Positions 34,055-42,264 of a DNA stretch of 64,000 bases are shown here, one piece after another. Under the pieces are notes generated by a model. That model did no database searches. It saw only the letters and a program-made list of their open reading frames with translations, and had not been told where the DNA came from. Position 1 is the first letter of the stretch. Each line of letters opens with the position of its first letter. Origin of the DNA: Candidatus Nitrosopumilus sp. (GTDB taxonomy: Archaea > Thermoproteota > Nitrososphaeria > Nitrososphaerales > Nitrosopumilaceae). The stretch spans positions 1 to 64,000 of the forward strand of contig JAOTTS010000008.1 in assembly GCA_029864335.1 (NCBI GenBank), given 5' to 3'. A program made the translations under genes and the position numbers.

Positions 34055-34845
34055 TTGATTACAAAAAGAATTCTATATTTTATAATTCCTGTATTTGCAT
34101 TTGTAGTAATTTTGTCTAATGCTTTTTTTGGACATTTGATTTATGATACTCCTTATGATCAAGACATTAACAAATATTCAATCTATGTCCATTTGTAAGA
34201 AGATTGGAATAGTTATCCTGGAAATATTCTCTTTGATGTTACCAATGTTTGATCCAATTCAAATATTAATCAAAAAAACTATTCCACTGATCCTTCAGAT
34301 GTCTCTTCTCTAACACAATATAATTTCAATGAATTACAAAACCAACATGAAAAATCCTATGTTGAACTAAAACATGAATTTAGTAATTGTGAATCAAATT
34401 GGAAACCTATGCTCTATAGATATGCTATTGATTTTATTCGTAATAAAATTCAATTTGCTCTAGGAAATCAACTAAATGATGATCCATACATCTCAATTTT
34501 ACCTAACGTTTCACTTGAAAATCAAATAGAATCTTCCTCTTACGTTCAATTTATCCTTATTTGTACTAGTAAAGAATCCCATCTTATGAATATTCTATAT
34601 CTACTAATGATCAAAATCTTTGGTTTGATGTTTACTTTGTACCTTCTGAAGAACAACTTACTAATTATCTAAATTCTGAAAATTTTGATTATTATCTTGA
34701 TGAAGGATGTTATGCAAATTTTCATCAAAGTTTTAGTGGCGTTTGTGAAAATGTTGGAAAGGATTCTGGCCTTTTAGTAATCATTCCTGATATTTTGAAT
34801 CAATCTTTAACTAAGGTTAAGGTAAATCTACATGAAAAAATCTAA
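34055..34845 (+). pseudogene. Decayed secreted-protein gene (two stops, one frameshift)
   Basis: From TTG 34055 the frame reads a signal-like KRILYFIIPVFAFVVILSNA, stops at TAA (34196-34198), continues EDWNSYPGNILFDVTNV, stops at TGA, then runs open through SDVSSLTQYNFNELQNQHEK and beyond. Near 34590 the coding sense moves to another frame (EYSISTNDQNLWFDVYFVPS) and ends at 34845. Codon use and hydrophobicity fit one former membrane-anchored extracellular protein of about 260 aa. Family not recognised. Confidence 0.7.
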
Positions 34846-34856
34846 AATGATTTATT

Positions 34857-35894
34857 TTAACTACTTATCCAACCTAACTTTCTAAAATATACAAACATTA
34901 GAAATGCTGGAATTGCTGAAGCAAGTATGACAACTATGAATGTCGTAAAAGGACCTAGAAACATTAGATTATCTCCAATTCCACCTGGCAAGTTCACGTT
35001 CATTCCATAAAATGTGCCAATTACTGTTGCTGGAATCGCTAACGTAAAGATTATTGTTAACATTCCTAATACTTTGTTTGTTTTTTCAGTGCTTAACACA
35101 AAGTCGGTATCTTTATAAATTTCCATAGTTTCTCTTGATTCTTCTAATGTTTCAATTACCTTGTCTATGTGATCAATTACATCATCAAAATACAATGTAA
35201 GTTCCTCAAGCTCCCTGTCTGAGAATCTGTCAATATTCTTTGCAATTTCTAATACAAATTTCTTTAATGGATTAGCTATTCTTCTCAACCTGTTAATTTC
35301 TCTTCTTAATAATGAAATACTTCTTGCTACAGATTTCCTTTCATCAAATACTCTGTCTTCCATCTCATCTAGATTTGCAATAATTTTTCTAGATGTATGT
35401 AAAAGATCATCTACTAATACATCTATTATTTCATGAAGTAAATGTCCTGGAGACTTTCCTAAAAGTCTCTTTTTTCTTTCTTGATCTGTATCACTAATAC
35501 ATAATTCAACTAATTCAACTAGTGGATTTAGATCTCCTTGATGTATAGTGATTAGAAAGTTTTTACCTACAAAAATAGATAATTGACTGTTTTTAGATAT
35601 TCCTACTTTTTGTGAAAGTGGTGGAAAATGTAAAATTACAAAGAAATGTTCATCATAACTGTCTAGTTTTGGAAGTTCAAATTTTGTCAAACAGTCTTCC
35701 ACATTAAGCGTATTTAGATTGTAATCTTTTGCAATTTGTTCCATATGTCCTCTATCGGGATTCTGAAGATCTAACCAAGTAAATTTTCCTCCTTGTATTT
35801 TCTTCATTTTTCTTGTATCGAGTTTCTCTTCTTGGGAACTCTTTCCAGTTCGCAATTTTTTGGTAATGAATTCTTTTTTCAAGTTGAAAAACAC
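34857..35894 (-). CDS. corA: CorA-family Mg2+/divalent cation channel
   Basis: 345 aa. The selectivity motif GMN occurs in FYGMNVNLPGG between two C-terminal helices, with a long acidic/basic helical cytosolic part before it. Homopentameric inner-membrane channel for Mg2+ in characterised relatives; Co2+ or Ni2+ are possible. The C-terminus KLGWISS is normal. Confidence 0.92.
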   Translation of the reverse strand: MFFNLKKEFITKKLRTGKSSQEEKLDTRKMKKIQGGKFTWLDLQNPDRGHMEQIAKDYNLNTLNVEDCLTKFELPKLDSYDEHFFVILHFPPLSQKVGISKNSQLSIFVGKNFLITIHQGDLNPLVELVELCISDTDQERKKRLLGKSPGHLLHEIIDVLVDDLLHTSRKIIANLDEMEDRVFDERKSVARSISLLRREINRLRRIANPLKKFVLEIAKNIDRFSDRELEELTLYFDDVIDHIDKVIETLEESRETMEIYKDTDFVLSTEKTNKVLGMLTIIFTLAIPATVIGTFYGMNVNLPGGIGDNLMFLGPFTTFIVVILASAIPAFLMFVYFRKLGWISS

Positions 35895-35984
35895 CCTAAT
35901 ACAACAAATTTAAAGCGATCGTCTTTATTTTGTTGAAAAACTATCGTTTAACTGCAAAATAAGAAATGTTTTGAAATTGAGCCT

Positions 35985-36065
35985 CTACTTGAATGGAAGT
36001 AAATAGTTCATTCCAACATATGTTAATCCAATTGCTATTGCCATTGCTATCCACCATAATCTCAT
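35985..36065 (-). CDS. Single-helix membrane mini-protein (26 aa)
   Basis: MRLWWIAMAIAIGLTYVGMN and a short LLPFK end: one transmembrane helix. Ends 90 bp upstream of corA on the same strand. Could be a real small membrane subunit, but there is no independent support besides composition. Confidence 0.4.
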   Translation of the reverse strand: MRLWWIAMAIAIGLTYVGMNYLLPFK

Positions 36066-36154
36066 ATTACAAATTCTACCTAGTCAATAATAAATCTACA
36101 GTCTAATTACCAGCTAAAAGATTATTACAGGATAAACAAAATTTCTTCCTTGTG

Positions 36155-36226
36155 GCCTTCGTAGTACAGTGGTTAGTATAGAGGATTGTGGATCCTCGGA
36201 CAGGAGTTCGATTCCCCTCGAGGGCC
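36155..36226 (+). tRNA. tRNA-His(GTG)
   Basis: Acceptor GCCTTCG/CGAGGGC, anticodon stem GAGGA/TCCTC around TTGTGGA (anticodon GTG), T-loop TTCGATT, discriminator C, and an encoded G just before position 1 (36154) as needed for His identity. The T-stem AGGAG/CCCCT has an A-C mismatch. An integrase remnant starts within 100 bp downstream. Confidence 0.92.
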
Positions 36227-36318
36227 CATACAACTTAGTTTAAGACCCTTAATGCCGTAACACAATCCATGAGCCAAAAAATGGGTTCTAAGAACACGAT
36301 TGGAATTTATGACTATGA

Positions 36319-37296
36319 TATCAGTTAAACAACGTATTTGCTTTAATCAAAAAAGACCTCTCTGAAAACAATCTCATATTAATTCAAAAATATGATTTGG
36401 CAATGGTTAATCTTTCATTGTATAAAGCAACAAGACACAAGAATCTCAAAATGATCCTAAGCTTATCTCGATTATTGAATAAAGACTGGAATGATGTAAC
36501 AAAAGATGATATCGATACACTAGTCTGGAAAATTATGAATTAGTACAGTAATGATAATGGTCAGGAGACAAACACCACGTGGGATCACAAAAAAGTTCTA
36601 AAGTTATTTTTCAGATGGGTTAAGCTTGGTTCCAGAGATAAAAATGAAGTTGGGGATCCTCTTGAAACTAAAAATATCAAAATTATAAAAGTCAAAGACA
36701 AAATTGTTAGAGAAGATCTCTTAACTGAAGATGATAAAACTAAACTTCTTCATACTTGTGATGAAAATACTAGAGATAGAGCATTCCTCGATTGCCATTT
36801 TGAATCTGGAACAAGACCTGGTGAGATTCTAAATTTACAACTCAGACATGTGAAATTCAATAAATATGGTGCAGTCTTACATGTAAATGGAAAAACAGGT
36901 GCAAGACCAATTAGACTAATCAAATCTACTCCTAATTTAGCTGCATGGATGTCTGTTCATCCATTCAAAGATAATTCTTCTTCACCCTTATGGCCTAACA
37001 TAAGTAACAAAAATTTCGGTGAACCATTAACTTATGCTGGTGCAAGACAAATGCTTAATCGTAGATGTAGAAAGGCAAACATTTCAAAACATGTGAATTT
37101 GAACTTGTTTAGACATAGTGAAGCAACAGTAACTGCAAATTTTATGACTGAAGCACAGATGCGTAAACGTCATGGATGGGCATCTAATTCTCAAATGCCT
37201 GCACGATATGTTCATCTTGTAAATGCCGATGTGGATTCAGCAATCTTTGAGCACTTGAGAATTGAACTAAAACACAAAGACTCTTTGACGGACTAA
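36319..37296 (+). pseudogene. Tyrosine recombinase interrupted by an in-frame TAG
   Basis: One continuous frame except for TAG at 36541-36543. Before it: QKYDLAMVNLSLYKATRHKN and NKDWNDVTKDDIDTLVWKI, the N-terminal core-binding domain. After it: FFRWVKLGSRDKNEVGDP, then the catalytic domain with Arg in SGTRPGEILNLQ, LFRHSEAT, KRHGWASNSQMPARYVH with the nucleophile Tyr. The part from ATG 36850 holds the late catalytic motifs. No start codon precedes the first conserved residues in frame, and another frame is open around ATG 36309, so a 5' frameshift is likely too. Its position next to tRNA-His marks a second integration site. Confidence 0.8.
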
Positions 37297-37362
37297 ATTA
37301 TTCCCCAAAAATGGTTCAAGCCTCCATGGAATTGAACTCAAGAGTAAAAGATCTGGTTTTAA

Positions 37363-37854
37363 TTAAATTTGTAGTTCTTTTAATGCCATTCTTGCAGCAA
37401 TTCTGGCAGTTTTCGATGCCATCGTAGCTTTTTGTGTTTCCTTTTCAGCAACTTTGGCAGCACGGATGGATGCTGCTATTTGAATATCGTATGTTTTTTG
37501 ATATTTTTTTCCAAGTTGTGGATTTGTCATTTTCTTCGATGTAATCAAAGCTGAATTAGCTGATTTTCTTGATGCAATTGCAGCATATTTTGCATTTCTA
37601 GTATGAGTAATGGTTTTGGATGTTTCTTTTTTGACTGCAGCCAATCTTGATCTTGCTCTAGATTCAGCCATTTTAGCTCCTTTCATCGCCTTGTCTGTGC
37701 TTGAAATCACACTTTGCATGATTTTACTTAATTCTTCAATATGTTCAGGATGGATATTTGATTTTTTTGCTAGGATTTTTTTTGATGTATTTCTAACCAT
37801 TTTTGCATTATGAATTGCTCTTGCTGCATTTTCAATATGAGAATCTATGTTCAT
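37363..37854 (-). CDS. Lys/Ala-rich helical protein
   Basis: 163 aa, almost without Trp, Cys or Phe, rich in Lys, Ala, Ser and Thr (KMAESRARSRLAAVKKETSK; EKETQKATMASKTARIAAR). Predicted long helices and a high positive charge; composition resembles histone-H1-like or DNA-binding tail proteins, but no family is recognised. It is in the decayed zone beside the integrase remnant and may be an element-borne gene. Confidence 0.6.
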   Translation of the reverse strand: MNIDSHIENAARAIHNAKMVRNTSKKILAKKSNIHPEHIEELSKIMQSVISSTDKAMKGAKMAESRARSRLAAVKKETSKTITHTRNAKYAAIASRKSANSALITSKKMTNPQLGKKYQKTYDIQIAASIRAAKVAEKETQKATMASKTARIAARMALKELQI

Positions 37855-37920
37855 GTATTATTCCTTATCCTAACAATAGAATTTATGCATATATGAAATT
37901 GAATCTTGTCTGGATTTGTT

Positions 37921-38268
37921 TTACTCATTGCGTATCAAGACTTTTTCAATTATTTCGATTTCTATGTGATCTAAATGTGTTGAATAAATCCTACTCTCAT
38001 AATTTCGACAAGAATTTGGTGGAATATCTTTATCTGATACTACAAGAATTGTCTCCATGTCTGATTTTACCAATACCTTGGCTTTATCCAAAATAGCATC
38101 ACCTGCACAAATATCGAATTGTACCATGAACGTTTCAGTGCCAAGTTGTTCTGTTGAACGAACTTCAGTGTAGGCATCTATTGGGATTCGTGAAGGAGAT
38201 GCAAGATTTTGTTTATGAATTTCAATGAAAGGATTACAGAAACTCTCATCATCCTCAGTTAATTCGCT
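37921..38268 (-). pseudogene. Fragment of a secreted protein domain, start lost
   Basis: A 68-aa frame begins at ATG 38127 (MVQFDICAGDAILDKAKVLV), but the same frame is open upstream to 38268 with plausible coding sense (SRIPIDAYTEVRSTEQLGTE), without any usable start. NSCRNYES and the strand-rich pattern recall extracellular domains of thaumarchaeal surface proteins. Likely the 3' end of a truncated gene. Confidence 0.45.
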
Positions 38269-38380
38269 TCAGATAAAACGAGAAAAAGCATTCAGTAAAG
38301 CAAAAGATGCACTAAATGATCTTATAACCAACACTAAGATCATGAAAAATACAGAAAAACAATATCAAAAAACATTGTGA
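38225..38380 (+). CDS. Small helical hypothetical protein (51 aa)
   Basis: MKGLQKLSSSSVNSLQIKRE, then AFSKAKDALNDLITNTKIMK: a short coiled-coil-like peptide. It overlaps antisense with the open upstream part of the 37921-38268 fragment, so only one of the two can be fully coding there. Confidence 0.35.
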   Translation: MKGLQKLSSSSVNSLQIKREKAFSKAKDALNDLITNTKIMKNTEKQYQKTL

Positions 38381-38485
38381 TTAAAAGAAATTTCAAGATA
38401 TCTTGTTCCAAAAAATATAGGTTAGAATATAAAGTAAAATATATTTGAAAATTATTTTTTAATAAAATTTGATTTTAGACAAGTT

Positions 38486-38660
38486 ATGATCTATGAGGGA
38501 GTAACACCACCTGCGATCCAAGAAAAACATGGTGTATTATCCGACGATGTAAAGTGTAACGTAGGATTCCAGTTGGCAGAAAAAAAAATCTACGGGTAAA
38601 GCAATATGTGCAAATATAATTACAATTAAGAAATTGACTGAACGAGGATTTTTAGTTTAA
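38486..38660 (+). pseudogene. C-x-x-G-[FY] mini-protein, frameshifted in a poly-A run
   Basis: MIYEGVTPPAIQEKHGVLSD, then DVKCNVGFQLAEKK; after nine A residues (about 38580-38588) the frame stops, but the next frame continues STGKAICANIITIKKLTERG and ends FLV. Together they form the same two-Cys domain as at 13566-13688. Either a one-base slip in the homopolymer, a sequencing error, or frameshifting at a slippery site. Confidence 0.6.
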
Positions 38661-38663
38661 ATC

Positions 38664-38716
38664 TATACTGTCCACTTTCATCCCCCAAATGGTAGATGAG
38701 TCCCCGTGGACTCATG
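38664..38716 (-). repeat. Dispersed repeat, copy 3
   Basis: On the minus strand: GAGTCCACGGGG, ACCATTTGGGGG, GTGGACAGTATAG, aligned over about 50 bp with copies 1 and 2. The GTCCA/TGGAC ends are again complementary. Confidence 0.7.
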
Positions 38717-38775
38717 CCTAAAATTGTAAGGACCTTGAACTAATTTGACAAGTCACCTCGAGGATCCTCATACTT

Positions 38776-39123
38776 TTAGAATATTCCGAATTTACTTGAC
38801 TCCATCTCTTCTTTTATGGCAATTTTGAATCTAGGTGATTTACTCTCCAGATTCTTTATTAACCATGTAAGAAACTTTTTTTCCATTCCCTTTCCTTTTA
38901 ATCTGTCAAAATCTGAACCCATCATCTCTGCCAATTTTTGCACTAATGATTTATTCACACTAAGTACAAAAAAGTGCCAACCAAAGGCAAATTCTGAATC
39001 TGTCATTACAAAATCCTCTTCACCATGAACCATTTCTTCTAAAAGTGATAATTGGTGAGTTAACGCTTTACTAGTTTTATCGAAATCTACTGCAGAAACG
39101 TTGATGTTAATTTTACCTTCCAT
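38776..39123 (-). CDS. Hypothetical protein (115 aa)
   Basis: I prefer the ATG at 39123 (MEGKININVSAVDFDKTSK); a longer frame from 39171 would overlap the next gene and start with a hydrophobic stretch. Mixed alpha/beta with EEMVHGEEDFVMTDSEFAFG in the middle. No family recognised. It follows the methyltransferase-like gene on the same strand. Confidence 0.65.
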   Translation of the reverse strand: MEGKININVSAVDFDKTSKALTHQLSLLEEMVHGEEDFVMTDSEFAFGWHFFVLSVNKSLVQKLAEMMGSDFDRLKGKGMEKKFLTWLIKNLESKSPRFKIAIKEEMESSKFGIF

Positions 39124-39163
39124 GCTTAATTCATGTAAAAACAAAATAAAAAGATTACATGAA

Positions 39164-39925
39164 TTACTCATTTAATAGATGCTCAAAATCGATATCGAAA
39201 TTCATTTTCATTAATTTGATATAAGTTTGAATGGATTCTGGAATTTCTTCACCACACGCAACTCCTAACTTTTTTGCATTTATCCAAATCATCAAAGTTT
39301 GAATAATTGTTAAAAATCGATCATTTCGAATTTCCGGTGTTCCAATAGATTTTGTATATCTTTCTGCAAATTCCCATGCGGTGACAAAATCTATGCACTT
39401 TACACCAAAAATAGATAATAACTGCTCTTGCAGGTTTTCAGCTCTTTTAAATGGTATTTTATTGATAACATATGGAAAATTAACTTTATCTGGAAGGCAA
39501 TTTGGGAGCGGTCCCCAAATTGTAATTATTTTTGTTTCTGGTTTAAGAGTTTCAAATTTTTCCATCATTTTATTAATTATATTTTCATCTGAAAACCAAA
39601 ATAAAATAACAGATGCTTCTAAAATGTCTGAATCTTCGATATTGCTACAAATGAATTGTCCTTGAAGATTTTTCTCTTTAAGATGAACTTTGGCATTTTG
39701 AATTTTTTCATAATTGTTATCTATTCCAACAGCCTTTTTTACATTAAATTCATTAATTGCAATCTCAACTCCTTTTTCATTTCCACAACCTAAATGATAA
39801 AAAATATCATTTTTCCCTAAATCTACAAACTTGAAAATCTCTCTAAAAGATTTTTCTGGAAGCTGAACATCTTCACCACTGAGTATATTCTCAGGAAGTG
39901 TTTCTAGATATTCTTCAATTTTCAA
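39164..39925 (-). CDS. Class I SAM-dependent methyltransferase-like protein
   Basis: 253 aa. Motif I is IFYHLGCGNEKGVEIAI and the acidic strand-2 end is AVGIDNNYEKI, with a motif-IV-like ASVILFWFSDEN. Substrate unknown; the C-terminal half (WEFAERYTKSIG, MKMNFDIDFEHLLNE) is helical and group-specific. Upstream genes on the same strand are UPF0147 and a Rieske ferredoxin. Confidence 0.75.
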   Translation of the reverse strand: MKIEEYLETLPENILSGEDVQLPEKSFREIFKFVDLGKNDIFYHLGCGNEKGVEIAINEFNVKKAVGIDNNYEKIQNAKVHLKEKNLQGQFICSNIEDSDILEASVILFWFSDENIINKMMEKFETLKPETKIITIWGPLPNCLPDKVNFPYVINKIPFKRAENLQEQLLSIFGVKCIDFVTAWEFAERYTKSIGTPEIRNDRFLTIIQTLMIWINAKKLGVACGEEIPESIQTYIKLMKMNFDIDFEHLLNE

Positions 39926-39950
39926 TATTAAGTATGATGTAAACGAGAAT

Positions 39951-40220
39951 TTATTCCCTTATACTTTCTAATTTTGAAACTGCTTGCCATAATTGAGTTC
40001 TTACGTATGATGGCATGTTAGGATCTTGTGTAACGTCATCTAATAGGCTAATTGTATTTGCAGCTCTTACTGATAATGAAAATTCTTCATTATTCAAATC
40101 TGTAATTAAATTTGTTATTGACTTTTTTATTGTCTTTGGAGTTGAATTGCTAGAAACAATTTGATTTAGCGTATCAATTGCTTCTTTCATAGATTCTTTA
40201 TTATGAGCATTATCGGCCAT
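39951..40220 (-). CDS. UPF0147 family protein
   Basis: 89 aa, all helical. SMKEAIDTLNQIVSSNSTPK and FSLSVRAANTISLLDDVTQD match the archaeal UPF0147 family, a conserved protein of unknown function. Normal length. Confidence 0.85.
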   Translation of the reverse strand: MADNAHNKESMKEAIDTLNQIVSSNSTPKTIKKSITNLITDLNNEEFSLSVRAANTISLLDDVTQDPNMPSYVRTQLWQAVSKLESIRE

Positions 40221-40255
40221 TTTATTATAATTTATTAAAAATTAGAGGTATATAG

Positions 40256-40564
40256 TTACATCTCTACAAATACGCTATCTGATTCTACAACAACATTGTA
40301 TGATGTTATATCTCTTATTTTTGCTGGGAATTTTACTAGTTTTCCTGTTTTACAATCAAACTGTGCTGCATGCCAACCACACGTAATTATACATCCCTCT
40401 AATTTTCCTTCAGATAAACTTGAACCTGAATGAGTACAAGAATCATCTGTAGCGAAATATTCTCCGTCAATATTTGCAACTAAAATATCTCTTCCATCAA
40501 TGGAGACTTTAATCATTTTTCCAGGAAGAATATCTGATGTTTTTCCAGCTATAATTTTCCCCAT
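40256..40564 (-). CDS. Rieske-type [2Fe-2S] ferredoxin
   Basis: 102 aa. Cluster ligands C43-x-H45 (SCTHSG) and C62-x2-H65 (CGWH) are intact. Soluble, without a membrane anchor, so it resembles the ferredoxin component of oxygenases or NirD-like subunits rather than the bc1 Rieske protein. No oxygenase gene is adjacent. Divergent from the acetyltransferase gene. Confidence 0.88.
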   Translation of the reverse strand: MGKIIAGKTSDILPGKMIKVSIDGRDILVANIDGEYFATDDSCTHSGSSLSEGKLEGCIITCGWHAAQFDCKTGKLVKFPAKIRDITSYNVVVESDSVFVEM

Positions 40565-40606
40565 TGCAGTTATTATCTAACAATTCTTAATATTTTTTCG
40601 TATACG

Positions 40607-41392
40607 GTGAAAATGATGATTAGGGAGGCTAAAACTAAAGATAAAATTCCAATCTTAAAATTTTGTAAAAATACTTTTTCTTGGGGTGACTATATTGAAC
40701 AAGTTTGGGATTTTTGGCTATCTGAAGGCAATCTTTTCGTATTTGAAAAACAGTTTCCAGTAGGAATCTGTCATGCGTTTTACACCAAAGATCAAGTTTG
40801 GATTGAAGGTATTCGAATTGATCCTAATTTCCGGAGGCAAAAAATTGCCTCAGAACTAGTAATGAATGCTGAATTAGTAGGTAAAGAAAAGAATGTTTCT
40901 CTTTCGTATATGCTCATTGACACTCAAAATTTTTCATCTTTGAAAATGGCAGATTCTTTAAATTATGAAATATTTCAAACTTGGAATTTTTATTCACTAC
41001 TCTCAAAAAAAAACCTTGATCATAAAATACAATTTGAAAAATCATTTAATCCCAAATTTTACCATCATTATGTAAAATCTTGGAGATGGCTTCCAATTGA
41101 TGATTTTACTCTTTCTCAATTTTATAAGGACAAAAAAATTATCACATCTTCTAGTTTTGATAATGATTCAGTTGCAATTCTTACTGATTCAGAACATTTT
41201 GATAAAACTTTGATTGTTACATTATTTTCAGGTTCAGAGAATTCTGTTTTGGAAATAATTTCATTTTTACAAAATCATGCAATTGAAAAAAACTATGAAA
41301 GAATACAAATTTTAACAAAAGAACACTTACCAACATTTGATTCGTTGGAATATAAAATTTCATTTCATTTGATGAAAAAATCTTTGGTTTAA
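40607..41392 (+). CDS. GNAT family acetyltransferase
   Basis: 261 aa. An N-terminal GNAT domain: IREAKTKDKIPILKFC, then the acetyl-CoA region VWIEGIRIDPNFRRQKIASEL, which has RRQKIA instead of the usual RxxGxA, so the pyrophosphate loop is atypical. The C-terminal half (about 110 residues) is a second, degenerate GNAT-like region. Substrate unknown. Ends with a 4-bp convergent overlap with the FAH-family gene. Confidence 0.75.
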   Translation: MKMMIREAKTKDKIPILKFCKNTFSWGDYIEQVWDFWLSEGNLFVFEKQFPVGICHAFYTKDQVWIEGIRIDPNFRRQKIASELVMNAELVGKEKNVSLSYMLIDTQNFSSLKMADSLNYEIFQTWNFYSLLSKKNLDHKIQFEKSFNPKFYHHYVKSWRWLPIDDFTLSQFYKDKKIITSSSFDNDSVAILTDSEHFDKTLIVTLFSGSENSVLEIISFLQNHAIEKNYERIQILTKEHLPTFDSLEYKISFHLMKKSLV

Positions 41393-42258
41393 TCTGATTT
41401 AACAAACTTAATCGTGTTGTTTAAAATTCCAAGACTTTCTATCTCCATCTCTACTTTATCTCCATCCTTCAAAAATACTGCATTTGGTTTGTTTAGCATA
41501 ACTCCAGCTGGAGTCCCTGTGGAAATGATATCTCCTTTTTCTAAAGTCATTACCTTGGAGATTTTTGAAACAATTTCTGGAATCTTAATGAACATGTTGC
41601 TTGTAGAAGAATTTTGTCTTAATTCTCCGTTAATTTTAGTTGTTAACTTTAGATTTTGTACATCTTGGACTTCATCTACTGTTGTAATCCATGGTCCACA
41701 AGGTGCAAATGTATCAAAACTTTTACCTCTGGTGAATTGCTTATCTTTGAATTGAATATCTCTGGCAGATACATCATTGAAAATCATGTATCCAAATATG
41801 GCACTTGATGCATCTTTTACGCTAATATTTTTGCAGTTTTTTCCAATTATCAAGGCTAATTCTACTTCATAATCTAATTGTTTTACAAAATCTGGGCATA
41901 TAATATCTGAATTAGTACTGTTGAGTGCTGTTCTTGGTTTTATTACAATGGCAGGATCTTCTGGTGCTTCCAATCCTTGTTCTTTTGCATGATCTACATA
42001 GTTGAATGCCAAGCAGATAATTTTATTTGGATTTGGTATTGGGGACAATATCTTGTATTTTGAAATATTCTCTGCATATAGTAAATCATTAATTTTATTT
42101 TTAATTTCATCATACCAACCATCAAAAAGAAAATCTTTCACATTTTGTGGAATTGGAACCCCTGTTAGGTAAGTAATCTCGTCTTTTGTAGATACTTTAT
42201 CTCCATTTACAAAACCATATGTTTCATTATTCTCATATAATAATCGGGCTATTTTCAT
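41389..42258 (-). CDS. Fumarylacetoacetate hydrolase family protein
   Basis: 289 aa. The FAH fold is clear: ICLAFNYVDHAKEQG, the metal site in DYEVELALIIGK, IFGYMIFNDVSARDIQ, KSFDTFAPCGPWITT, DIISTGTPAGV. Members hydrolyse or decarboxylate 2-oxo-acid ring-cleavage products or act as acylpyruvases; the substrate cannot be told. Lies just downstream of gltX on the same strand (6 bp). Confidence 0.88.
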   Translation of the reverse strand: MKIARLLYENNETYGFVNGDKVSTKDEITYLTGVPIPQNVKDFLFDGWYDEIKNKINDLLYAENISKYKILSPIPNPNKIICLAFNYVDHAKEQGLEAPEDPAIVIKPRTALNSTNSDIICPDFVKQLDYEVELALIIGKNCKNISVKDASSAIFGYMIFNDVSARDIQFKDKQFTRGKSFDTFAPCGPWITTVDEVQDVQNLKLTTKINGELRQNSSTSNMFIKIPEIVSKISKVMTLEKGDIISTGTPAGVMLNKPNAVFLKDGDKVEMEIESLGILNNTIKFVKSD

Positions 42259-42264
42259 AATTGA

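Noticed and set aside
37303-37370. Possible tRNA fragment (GGTTCAAGCCTCC ... GAATTGAACTCA)
   Set aside because: No acceptor stem or anticodon arm can be drawn, and it does not match the tRNA-His end.
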